DNA from: JADHLK01 sp038131695
Lineage (GTDB): Bacteria > Pseudomonadota > Alphaproteobacteria > Puniceispirillales > Puniceispirillaceae
Length of the DNA: 28,713 nucleotides
NCBI GenBank assembly: GCA_038131695.1
Contig: JAYPQA010000078.1
Coordinates: forward strand, 1-28,713
Direction: 5' to 3'
Within the stretch, counting starts at the first letter, position 1. Every line of letters begins with the position of its first letter. Shown piece after piece: positions 15,136-23,393 of the stretch. The notes under the pieces are model-generated. The model worked only from the letters and a program-made list of their open reading frames with translations, did not search any database and was not told the origin of the DNA. The translations under genes were made by a program, and so were the position numbers.

Positions 15136-15872
15136 CGGGCCGGCCTTTCGACTCTGGCCGCCTGTTCTTGCAGATCAAAAAGCTGTTGGCAGCCCGCCCC
15201 TGCCAAATCCAGCATGGCGCCCAGATCATCGCGGCTGAACGGGGTTTTTTCTGCGGTTCCCTGAACCTCTACCAGCCCGCCAGAGCGGGTCAGCACAAAA
15301 TTGGCATCTGTCTCGGCCTGGCTGTCCTCCTTATAATCCAAATCCAGAACCGGTACCTCTTGCCAGATACCACAGGAAATAGCCGCCACCTGATCACGCA
15401 AGGGTGAGCGGGTCAGCTGGCCCTGCAGCATCAGCCAATCCACTGCCCCGGCCAGCGCCACCCAGGCCCCGGTAATCGCGGCGGTGCGGGTGCCGCCATC
15501 TGCCTGCAACACATCGCAATCTATTTTAATCTGCCGCTCGCCCAGCGTTTCGAGATCGGTAATTGCGCGCAAGGCCCGCCCGATCAGCCGCTGGATTTCC
15601 TGGGTCCTGCCCGATTGCTTGCCTCTGGCCGCCTCGCGATCCATGCGGGAATGGGTAGAGCGGGGCAGCATCCCATATTCTGCCGTAACCCAGCCGCGCC
15701 CGCTGCCGCGCAGGAAAGGCGGCACCCTCTCATCAAGGCTGGCCGTGCACAAAACCATCGTATCGCCAAAGCTGGCCAGACAAGACCCTTCGGCATGGCG
15801 CGCATAATGGGGGGTGAGGGTTACCGAACGCATCGCATCCGCCGGACGGCCTGAGGGGCGGGAAAAACTCAT
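15132..15872 (-). CDS. rph: Ribonuclease PH
   Basis: RNase PH is a phosphate-dependent 3' to 5' exoribonuclease that trims tRNA 3' ends. The 246 residues are full length, with RPSGRPADAMR at the N-terminus, GRGWVTAEYGMLPRSTHSR, IGRALRAI, the catalytic CDVLQADGGTRTAAITGAW, and the C-terminal GGLVEVQGTAEKTPFSRD. It starts divergently from hrcA with about 120 bases between, a widespread alphaproteobacterial arrangement. Its stop overlaps the rdgB GTG. The protein ends at VERPAR, as encoded immediately before the repeat. Confidence 0.96.
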   Translation of the reverse strand: MSFSRPSGRPADAMRSVTLTPHYARHAEGSCLASFGDTMVLCTASLDERVPPFLRGSGRGWVTAEYGMLPRSTHSRMDREAARGKQSGRTQEIQRLIGRALRAITDLETLGERQIKIDCDVLQADGGTRTAAITGAWVALAGAVDWLMLQGQLTRSPLRDQVAAISCGIWQEVPVLDLDYKEDSQAETDANFVLTRSGGLVEVQGTAEKTPFSRDDLGAMLDLAGAGCQQLFDLQEQAARVERPAR

Positions 15873-15994
15873 CTGAACAGCCCTTGCTCTGTTGGCTTGC
15901 TAAACTTTTATCCGCCAAAATAGGCCGCAATCGGGTTCGCTACAAGTGCAAATCGGCGATTGACGGAACCGCCTGCAAATATCATCTTTACCAG

Positions 15995-17053
15995 ATGATG
16001 CAGACTCCTGATCTTTCCATGCTTGACCAGCGCAGCCGCCGCGTTTTTGAACAGCTGGTGCAAAATTATCTGGAAACCGGCCAGCCGGTGCCCTCTTCGC
16101 TGCTGGCCCAGGCTGAATCAATCGGCTATTCGCCAGCCACCGTGCGGGCCATCATGTCTGAGCTGGAAAATGCCGGGCTGTTATTTTCCCCCCATGTCTC
16201 AGCAGGCCGGGTGCCGACCCATGCGGGCTTGCGGCTGTTTGTGGATGGGCTGATGCAGATTGGCAGCGAGTTGCCAGCTGAGGAACAAGCCTCGATTGAT
16301 CATCTGGCAGGCTTGCAGGGGTTGAGCGTCAATCAGCTGCTGGACAAGGCCAGCCAGGCGCTGACCGGACTGTCGCGCTGTGCCTCGCTGGTCATGGCCC
16401 CGACCGAGGATCTGGCGATCCGGCATATTGAATTTGTGCCGGTTGCGGACAGGCGCCTGCTGGTGATTCTGGTGTTTGAGGGCGGGCAGGTGGAAAACCG
16501 GCTGATCAGCCTGCCTGCCGGGCTGCCTGCCTCGGCCTTGAGCGAAGCGGCCAATTTCATGAATTATCATTATACCGGCATGACCATCAGCACGATAGGA
16601 ACCCGGCTGGATGCCGATTTGACCGCCAATCGCGCGGCGCTGGATGATCTGAGCGCTGATCTGATCGCGCGCGGCCTGGCGGTGTGGTCAGACGGCTCCG
16701 GCTCTGCGGATGCGGCCCTTATTTTCAATGGCCAGACACATTTGCTGGACGGGCTGGGCGGCGAGGAAAATATGGATGAGCTGCGCGGCCTGTTTGACAT
16801 GATAGAAATGCGCAAGCACGCCCAGACCCTGCTGGAACAGGTGGCGGCTGCGGATGGCCTGCAAATCTATATCGGATCAGAACATCCGCTGTTTGACCGG
16901 ACCGGCTTTTCGATGGTGCTCTCCCCCTATCGCGATGGCCATCAGCGGGTCGTCGGGGCGATAGGGGTTATCGGGCCGCGGCACATGAATTATGCCCGCA
17001 TCATTCCGATGGTGGATTATACTTCTGCAACGATTGCCCGGCTGCTTTCCTGA
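15995..17053 (+). CDS. hrcA: Heat-inducible transcription repressor HrcA
   Basis: HrcA represses heat-shock operons by binding the CIRCE inverted repeat. The 352 residues match: an N-terminal winged helix with LDQRSRRVFEQLVQNYLETG, SPATVRAIMSELENAGLL and SAGRVPTHAGLRLFVDGLM, and a C-terminal GAF-like domain ending in GAIGVIGPRHMNYARIIP. Two adjacent ATGs (15995, 15998) are possible; neither has a strong ribosome binding site. I find no CIRCE-type repeat upstream of hrcA, grpE or dnaJ here, so in this organism its target is probably elsewhere, such as groESL. Confidence 0.95.
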   Translation: MMQTPDLSMLDQRSRRVFEQLVQNYLETGQPVPSSLLAQAESIGYSPATVRAIMSELENAGLLFSPHVSAGRVPTHAGLRLFVDGLMQIGSELPAEEQASIDHLAGLQGLSVNQLLDKASQALTGLSRCASLVMAPTEDLAIRHIEFVPVADRRLLVILVFEGGQVENRLISLPAGLPASALSEAANFMNYHYTGMTISTIGTRLDADLTANRAALDDLSADLIARGLAVWSDGSGSADAALIFNGQTHLLDGLGGEENMDELRGLFDMIEMRKHAQTLLEQVAAADGLQIYIGSEHPLFDRTGFSMVLSPYRDGHQRVVGAIGVIGPRHMNYARIIPMVDYTSATIARLLS

Positions 17054-17207
17054 AAAAAGGCATTTTTTGCAAAAAAAACAGGCCCGAACCCTTTTTTATC
17101 TGCCCGGCCCTTCCCACATGACTGGCGGGGCGACAAAAATGGCCTCGCGAGCTGCGATGCAGCCAGAGATAAAAAATTAAGAGACCATAAATCAGGGAAG
17201 ATACATC

Positions 17208-17890
17208 ATGGCAGGAAAGAAAAATCAGCCAAAGCCAGAAGCTGCTGCACGCGGGCCAGCGGCCTGATATTCCTGATATGCAGCAGGCAGACAGCCTGGA
17301 TAGTCCCGTGCAGGAGAAGCCCGATTTGCCTGATCTTGATGATTTGCAGCCGCCGCAAGACCCGTTTGGCGGGGAGGCGGATTTGCAGGCCGGACAAGAC
17401 AGCGGATCAGCCGATCAGGTGACCGAAAAGCTGCTGGAGGAGCGCGATGCGTTGAAAGACCAGCTGCTGCGCGCGCTGGCGGATTTGGAAAATCTGCGCC
17501 GCCGTTCCGAGCGGGATCTGCAAGCGGCGCGCAAATATGGCCATTTGTCCTTTGCCCGTGATCTGCTGGCCAGCATTGACAATCTGGGTCAGGCGGTCGC
17601 GGCGGCCCCGCAGGAACGCGACGGTCTCGATGAAGGGCTGGTGAATCTGCTGGTCGGGCTGGAAATGGTCGTGCGAGATGGATACAGTGCTGGAAAAGAC
17701 CAGATAAGGCGATCAATCCGCTGGGCGAGAAATTTGACTATAATCTGCATCAGGTGATGTTTGAGATTGCCACGGATGAGGCAGAGCCGGGCACGGTTCT
17801 GCAAGTTGCCCAGCCCGGCTATATGCTGATGACCGGCTGTTGCGCCCGGCGATGGTCGGGGTTGCCAAAGCAGCTGAGGGTGAAAAATAA
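17208..17890 (+). CDS. grpE: Nucleotide exchange factor GrpE, interrupted by frameshifts
   Basis: GrpE drives ADP release from DnaK. The start MAGKKNQPKPEAAA is followed by a break between about 17240 and 17264, after which DIPDMQQADS and the coiled-coil core run on: EKLLEERDALKDQLLRALAD, NLRRRSERDL and FARDLLASIDNL. Breaks recur near 17678 (an AT pair missing), near 17698, and near 17828 (one C missing in the expected MLHDRLLRPAMVG). With these repaired, the beta-sheet domain reads NPLGEKFDYNLHQVMFE and the gene ends EGEK-TAA. The rebuilt length is about 225 residues, normal for an alphaproteobacterial GrpE. hrcA-grpE-dnaK order supports the call. Confidence 0.88.
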
Positions 17891-18000
17891 ACGGCATGGA
17901 CAAAGGGGGCCTGATTGGCAGGCCCGCCTCCTTGCATCTGAAAACCAATGCCTATATGGACCAAAAAGAACACATAGTCTTGTCAGGAAGGATGAATAAG

Positions 18001-19874
18001 ATGGGACGCGCACTGGAATTGATCTGGGAACCACAACTGTGTCGCGATTATGGATGGCAGCTCATTAAAGTGATTGAAAACTAAGGCGCGCGCAATAACC
18101 CTTGTCCATGATAGCCTTTGCCGATGATGGCGAGCGGCTGGTGGGCCAGCCTGCCAAGCGGCAAGCTGTTACCAACCCGGAAACCATTTTGCAGTGAAGC
18201 GGCTGATTGGCCGCCGCGCTGGATGACAAGGCCACAAAAGCCTTTTCTGAGCTGGTGCCCTATAAGGTGAGCGCGGCGAAAAATGGCGATGCCTGGATTT
18301 CGTGGATGACAAGGATTATTCCCCGTCCGAAATGTCCTAGCTTTATCCTGCGCAAGCTGAAAGAGGATGCCGAAGCCTATCTGGGCGAAACGGTCGATCA
18401 GGCGGTGATTACCGTGCCGGCCTATTTCAATGATGCCCAGCGCCAGGCGACTAAGGATGCCGGCAAGATTGCCGGGCTGGAAGTGCTGCGGATTATCAAT
18501 GAGCCGACCGCCGCCGCGCTGGCCTATGGCTGATTAGAAGAACGGCACGGTCGCCGTTCGATCTGGGCGGCGGCACTTTGATGTGTCGGTGCTGGAAATC
18601 GGCGATGGCGTGTTTGAGGTGAAATCCACCAATGGGGATACATTCCTGGGCGGTGAGTGATTTTGACCAGAAGATCATCGATTTTCTGGCAGACCAGTTC
18701 AAATCTGACAGCGGCATTGACTTGCGCGGTGACCGGATGGCCTTGCAGCGGCTCAAAGAGGCGGCTGAAAAGGCCAAGAGCTGTCCAGCGCCACCCAGAC
18801 CGAGGTCAATTTGCCCTTTATTACTGCAGATCAATCCGGCCCGAAACATCTGGCGGTCAAGTTGACCCTGTGCCAAGCTGGAAAGCCTGGTAGAGGAGTT
18901 GGTCGAACGCTCTCTGGAGCCGTGCTGCAAGGCGCTGGAAAGATGCCGGGGCCGGCGCTGGTGAGGTTGATGAGGTGATCTGGTCGGCGGTATGACCCGG
19001 ATGCTGAAAATCGTCGAAACAGTTGAAAAATTCTTTGGCCGTGAGTGCCGCATCGCGGCGTGAATCCGGATGAGGTGGTTGCCTCCGGGGCGGCGATTCA
19101 GGGCGGGCGTGCTGACCGGTGATGTCAAGGATGTGCTGTTGCTGGATGTGACGCCGCTGTCGCTTGGCATTGAAACGCTGGGCGGGGTCTTTACCTGGCT
19201 GATTGACCGCAACACCAATTATCCCGACCAAGAAAAGCCAGGTCTTTCCACCGCTGATGACAACCAGTCTGCGGTGACCATCTCGGTCTATCAGGGTGAA
19301 CGGAATGGCTGCGGATAAATGTAAGCAGCTGGGCCAGTTCAATCTGAAGGATTCCAAGCTGCCCCGCGCGGTGTGCCGCAAATTGAGGTGACCTTGACAT
19401 TGATGCCAATGGTATCGTCAAGGTCAGCGCCAAGGACAAGGCCACCGGCAAGGAACAGGCCATTTCCATCAAGGCGAATGGCGGGCTGGAAGATACCGAC
19501 ATTGAAGATATGATCAAAAATGCCGAGGCTCCATGCCGAAGAGGACAAGGTAGAGACCCGCAACGGCCGAAGCGCTGGTTCATGCGACTGAAAATCCTCT
19601 GATCTGGGCGAGAAGGTGGACCCGGCCCTCAAAGGTGAGGTTGAGTGGGTGCGGTAGCCGAGCTGAAAACAGCCTTGAGGGCGAGGAGGATGCCGAGATT
19701 TCAGCAAAATCCGAAGCGCTCTCACAGGCGCTGATGAAAATGGGTGAGGCCGCCTATCAGGGTGAGCAAGAAGCAGCCGGCGCGGCTGGCGGCGGCGCGG
19801 ACAGCGCGGCTGATGACGGCGTTGTGGATGCGGAATTTGAGGAAGTGGACGAAAACAAAAAAGATGCGTCCTGA
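18001..19874 (+). CDS. dnaK: Chaperone DnaK (Hsp70), heavily frameshifted in this sequence
   Basis: DnaK is the ATP-driven Hsp70 chaperone. No single frame covers it, but conserved stretches follow in the correct order across all three frames: GIDLGTT near 18015, KRLIG near 18198, VPAYFNDAQRQATKDAG near 18415, IINEPTAAALAYG near 18495, FDLGGGTFDVSVLE near 18560, DVTPLSLGIETLGG near 19146, ADDNQSAVTISVYQGER near 19256, KVSAKDKATGKEQAI near 19420, and the C-terminal tail ending EFEEVDENKKDAS. The span is slightly short of the ~640 codons expected. More than a dozen small indels separate the pieces, mostly losses. An AAGGA site precedes the ATG. A terminator-like hairpin follows, then dnaJ. Confidence 0.93.
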
Positions 19875-19913
19875 TACGGGGGGCCGGTCCGGAACGTCCC
19901 TTTCAAAATATCA

Positions 19914-19957
19914 AAGGGCTGCACGCTGAGACAGGCTGTGCAGTCCTTGTTTTCGTT
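19914..19957 (+). terminator. Rho-independent terminator between dnaK and dnaJ
   Basis: AAGGGCTGCAC (19914-19924) can pair with GTGCAGTCCTT (19938-19948), an 11-bp stem with one G-U pair and a 13-base loop, followed by the T-rich GTTTTCGTT. This would end or thin out dnaK transcription before dnaJ, a common way to keep dnaK above dnaJ. Confidence 0.65.
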
Positions 19958-20005
19958 GCAAGCTGTCCCGGCAGCTGCGCCGCGGACAGGAGTTTTTGAG
20001 CAAAA

Positions 20006-21133
20006 ATGGCCAAGCGGGATTATTACGAGATATTGGGCATAGGCCGCGATGCAGACGAAAAAACGATAAAAACTGCCTATCGCAAGCTGGCCATGGCCAA
20101 CCATCCGGATCGCAATCCGGATGATGAGGCAGCCGCCGAACGGTTCCGGGAAGCCTCCGAAGCCTATGAGGTGCTGAAAGATGAGCAAAAGCGCGCGGCC
20201 TATGACCGGATGGGCCATGCGGCTTTTGAGCAGGGCGGCATGGGCGGCGGCAATCCGTTCGGGGCTGGCGGCAACCCCTTTGGCGGCGGCTTTTCCGATA
20301 TTTTTGATCAGATGTTTTCGGAATTTTCCGGCCGTGGCGGAGGCGGCGATGCGGCCCGCCAGGGGGCGGATCTGCGCTATGATCTGGATGTCTCGCTGGA
20401 AGAGGCCTTTGAAGGCTGCGCGCGCGACATAACGGTCAATCTGAACGCGGCCTGTGACAGCTGCGGCGGCAGCGGTGCAGCCAAGGGCAGCCAGCCGGTG
20501 AATTGTGGCAGCTGCGGCGGGCGCGGCAAGGTGCGGGCCCAGCAAGGCTTCTTTACCATTGAGCGCACCTGTCCGGCCTGTCAGGGGATGGGCCAGACCA
20601 TCTCTGATCCGTGCGGGGATTGCCGCGGCCAGGGGCGGGTTCAGAAAACCGAAAGCCTGTCTGTCCAGGTGCCTGCCGGGGTGGATACCGGCACGCGTAT
20701 CCGGCTGTCCGGCAAGGGTGAGGCGGGCTTGCGCGGCGGTGCGGCGGGGGATTTGTATATTTTTGTATCGGTGCGTGACCATCCTATTTTCCAGCGCGAT
20801 GGCAATACCGTCCTGGCGCGGGTGCCAGTGCCGATGACCGTGGCAACGCTGGGCGGTTCCATAGAGGTGCCGACGCTGGGCGGAACGATGGCCAAGCTGA
20901 AGATTGAACCCGGCACCCAGAATGGCCGCCGCTTCCGAATGCGGGGCAAGGGTATGCCGGCCCTGCGCGGGGCCGGGCGTGGCGATCAGATAGTGGATAT
21001 TCAGGTGGAAACCCCGACCAACCTGACAGCAGAACAGGAAAAATTGCTGAAGCAATTTGCAGCCGCCGGCGATTCCAGCCCGCAATCAGCCAGCTTTATG
21101 GAACGGGTCAAGCGCATCTGGGACAATAGCTAG
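20006..21133 (+). CDS. dnaJ: Chaperone DnaJ (Hsp40)
   Basis: DnaJ delivers substrates to DnaK and triggers its ATPase. The 375 residues are intact and full length. The J domain (4-70) holds the essential HPD at 33-35 in AMANHPDRNP. A Gly/Phe-rich segment follows (about 75-115, with NPFGAGGNPFGGG). The zinc-binding region has four CxxCxGxG-type repeats: CDSCGGSG, CGSCGGRG, CPACQGMG and CGDCRGQG. The C-terminal substrate-binding domains end in MERVKRIWDNS. This gene has no frameshift, in sharp contrast to dnaK immediately upstream. Confidence 0.98.
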   Translation: MAKRDYYEILGIGRDADEKTIKTAYRKLAMANHPDRNPDDEAAAERFREASEAYEVLKDEQKRAAYDRMGHAAFEQGGMGGGNPFGAGGNPFGGGFSDIFDQMFSEFSGRGGGGDAARQGADLRYDLDVSLEEAFEGCARDITVNLNAACDSCGGSGAAKGSQPVNCGSCGGRGKVRAQQGFFTIERTCPACQGMGQTISDPCGDCRGQGRVQKTESLSVQVPAGVDTGTRIRLSGKGEAGLRGGAAGDLYIFVSVRDHPIFQRDGNTVLARVPVPMTVATLGGSIEVPTLGGTMAKLKIEPGTQNGRRFRMRGKGMPALRGAGRGDQIVDIQVETPTNLTAEQEKLLKQFAAAGDSSPQSASFMERVKRIWDNS

Positions 21134-21220
21134 CTGGCCAGCTCGCCGCGCAAATGCTATAGATCGGGCAGCTGCGCGCCATAACAGGCCCGCCCCCGGA
21201 TCAGCTGACAGGAGACACGC

Positions 21221-22033
21221 ATGGCCAGCACACAGACCCCCCTTCGCCTTGCCCTGCCCGGTGTGGCAGGCCGCATGGGCCGGATGCTGGCCGGGCTGAT
21301 TGCCGAGAGCGCCGCCTTTGATCTGGTAGCCGCAACCGAGAGCGAGACCAGCAGCCATATTGGCCAGCTGACCGGCGAACTGCTGGGCCAGCCGGGCAGC
21401 GGTGTTGCCATATCCAGCGATCCGGCAGAGCTGGGACAGGCCAGCGTGATTGTGGATTTTACCCGCCCGCAGGCCAGCATGGGCCATCTGGACATTGCTG
21501 AGGCAACCGGCACCGCGCTGGTCATCGGCACCACCGGGCTCAGCGCTGATGGAGAGGCAAGGCTGGCCGCTGCGGCGCGCAAAATCCCGGTTCTGTATTG
21601 TGCCAATACCTCGGTGGGTGTCACCCTGCTCAGCCAGCTGGTGCGTCAGGTCGCAGCCCGTCTGGCAGAGGATTGGGATATTGAAATTGTGGAAACCCAT
21701 CATAACCGAAAGATTGATGCGCCGTCCGGAACCGCGCTTGCGCTGGGGCGGGCTGCTGCTGAGGGGCGCGGCGTGTCTCTGGATGCGGTGCGCGATTCAG
21801 GCCGCGATGGCGAGACCGGGGCACGGCGGGCCGGGGATATTGGGTTTGCCGTGCTGCGCGGCGGGGATGTGGCGGGCGAGCATTCGGTTATTTTCTATGG
21901 CGCCCAGGAACGGCTGGAGTTGACCCACAAGGCAACCAGCCGGGTCATTTTTGCGCGCGGGGCCTTGCGGGCGGCCAGCTGGCTTGCTGGGCAAAAACCC
22001 GGCCTCTATTCAATGGATGATGTGCTGGCCTGA
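21221..22033 (+). CDS. dapB: 4-hydroxy-tetrahydrodipicolinate reductase
   Basis: DapB reduces hydroxy-tetrahydrodipicolinate with NAD(P)H in the lysine and diaminopimelate pathway, which also feeds cell-wall synthesis. The 270 residues are complete: the nucleotide-binding loop GVAGRMGRM (14-22), VDFTRP, GTTGLS, CANTSVGV, the signature EIVETHHNRKIDAPSGTAL, and GEHSVIFYG. An AGGAGA site lies before the ATG. Its place after dnaJ is common in alphaproteobacteria. The end overlaps the convergent DUF2244 gene by 24 bases. Confidence 0.97.
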   Translation: MASTQTPLRLALPGVAGRMGRMLAGLIAESAAFDLVAATESETSSHIGQLTGELLGQPGSGVAISSDPAELGQASVIVDFTRPQASMGHLDIAEATGTALVIGTTGLSADGEARLAAAARKIPVLYCANTSVGVTLLSQLVRQVAARLAEDWDIEIVETHHNRKIDAPSGTALALGRAAAEGRGVSLDAVRDSGRDGETGARRAGDIGFAVLRGGDVAGEHSVIFYGAQERLELTHKATSRVIFARGALRAASWLAGQKPGLYSMDDVLA

Positions 22034-22594
22034 ACCGTCGCTTGCGCCCAGCCGGGCCGTTTCAAATCCTTTATTGATTGCACTGGCCAGCCCCGGCTTC
22101 TCATCTGGTGGCAGAAAGCGGCCAATTTCAATCTGATCTGCATGATGGCGAATATAAAGCCGCCCCCGGCCATGGCGGTCTTTTATCACTTCTGCCCGCA
22201 GCCAGGCGCTCGCCAGATCGGTGATTTTGGCCCGCCCGCTTGCATCGATGCGGGCCAGCTGGCTGCCTGACGGGCTGATCAGCAATTCCTCATAATGCTG
22301 GCCGGCGCGGTAATTCATCCGGAAGGCCAGCCAGACCAGCCCGATTTCCAGCCCCATAAAGCCGATGACCGGCCAGGCCCCCAGATAGAAAAACAGACAG
22401 CCCAGCAAAAAGGCGAGAAACCCGAAACCAGCCATCAAAAGCAAAAAGCCGCGCGGGCCAAGCGAGCGATGCGGCCAAAAGGTGATCCGGATAACCGCCT
22501 CGCCATCAGCAGGCTGTTGCTGATCCCAAAAGCCGCCCCCGGCCGCGCGGGAATGCGGGGAAAAATGCGGGGGGATGGTGTTTTTGTCCGTCAC
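22010..22594 (-). CDS. DUF2244 domain integral membrane protein
   Basis: A 194-residue protein of the DUF2244 family, common beside nth or dapB in alphaproteobacteria and of unknown function. After a polar N-terminus of about 40 residues, an RITFWPHRSLGPRG motif leads into two hydrophobic helices (GFLLLMAGFGFLAFLLG and PVIGFMGLEIGLVWLAF) joined by a short turn, then a soluble C-terminal domain with EELLISPSG and WLRAEV. I chose the GTG at 22594 because GGAG lies 7 bases upstream; the longer open frame upstream overlaps nth on the other strand. It diverges from nth. Confidence 0.85.
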   Translation of the reverse strand: MTDKNTIPPHFSPHSRAAGGGFWDQQQPADGEAVIRITFWPHRSLGPRGFLLLMAGFGFLAFLLGCLFFYLGAWPVIGFMGLEIGLVWLAFRMNYRAGQHYEELLISPSGSQLARIDASGRAKITDLASAWLRAEVIKDRHGRGRLYIRHHADQIEIGRFLPPDEKPGLASAINKGFETARLGASDGSGQHIIH

Positions 22595-22670
22595 AAGACA
22601 GCTCCGGTTGCGTATCTGCCAGATACCCTTATCATAGTTCGGAAAAGCAAACAGACAAGAAGGTCTGCCG

Positions 22671-23393
22671 GTGGCACAAGATCGCATGGCGAAAAAAAAA
22701 CGGGCGCAAAAAAAATCTGCAAAAGAAAAGCCGATAAAAGAAAAACCGGTCGCGGCGCGTATGCCGCTCAGCGATATTGCGTCTGTCTTTGAGATTCTGG
22801 CGGCGGACCGGCCTGATCCGCGCACCGAGCTGGACTATACCAGCCCCTATACGCTGCTGGTGGCGGTGGTGCTGTCTGCCCAGGCAACAGATGTCGGGGT
22901 GAACAAGGCAACAAAGGGGCTGTTCGCCGCGGCAGATACGCCGGAAAAGATGGTAGCCCTTGGGCTGGAGGGGATCCGGCAGCATATCAAAACCATCGGC
23001 CTGTTCAATGCCAAGGCAGAGAATGTGCTGAAACTGTCAAAAATCCTTATAGAGCAGCATGACAGCCGGGTTCCGGCAGATCGGGCGGCGCTGGAGGCCT
23101 TGCCGGGTGTGGGCCGCAAAACCGCCAATGTGATCCTGAATGAAGCCTTTGGCGAGCCGACCATCGCAGTCGATACGCATATTTTCCGGCTGGGCAACCG
23201 CACCGGCATGGCCGCCGGCAAAACGCCCGATGCGGTGGAACAGCTTTTATTGCGCCGTATTCCGGACGCCTTCAAACAAGGGGCCCATCATTGGCTGATC
23301 CTGCATGGCCGTTATGTCTGTAAGGCCCGCAAGCCGGATTGCCCGTCTTGCCGCATCGCCCATCTGTGCCGCTTTCGGCACAAGACGGTCTAG
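22671..23393 (+). CDS. nth: Endonuclease III
   Basis: Nth is a base-excision repair glycosylase/AP lyase that removes oxidised pyrimidines. The 240 residues include a Lys-rich N-terminal tail of about 28 residues and then the standard fold. The helix-hairpin-helix is LPGVGRKTANVIL with the catalytic lysine; the catalytic aspartate is in IAVDTHIFRLGNR. The [4Fe-4S] cluster cysteines are spaced C-x6-C-x2-C-x5-C in the C-terminal CKARKPDCPSCRIAHLC. The GTG start has AAGG upstream; an ATG at 22686 is the alternative. The stop codon TAG lies in a CTAG palindrome that also ends the gene on the opposite strand. Confidence 0.96.
   Translation: MAQDRMAKKKRAQKKSAKEKPIKEKPVAARMPLSDIASVFEILAADRPDPRTELDYTSPYTLLVAVVLSAQATDVGVNKATKGLFAAADTPEKMVALGLEGIRQHIKTIGLFNAKAENVLKLSKILIEQHDSRVPADRAALEALPGVGRKTANVILNEAFGEPTIAVDTHIFRLGNRTGMAAGKTPDAVEQLLLRRIPDAFKQGAHHWLILHGRYVCKARKPDCPSCRIAHLCRFRHKTV

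Noticed and set aside
17053..17097. Terminator after hrcA
   Set aside because: AAAAAAGG and CCTTTTTT can pair, but the loop is about 29 bases, the stem is nearly all A-T, and the region is simply rich in A and T runs.
15873..17207. CIRCE operator for HrcA near hrcA, grpE or dnaK
   Set aside because: I looked for the TTAGCACTC/GAGTGCTAA inverted repeat upstream of each gene and did not see it. A heat-shock sigma promoter is also not clear enough to claim.
18207..18533. Separate small genes within the dnaK region
   Set aside because: The open frames here are pieces of DnaK in shifted frames, in the correct order, and do not have their own starts or ribosome sites.
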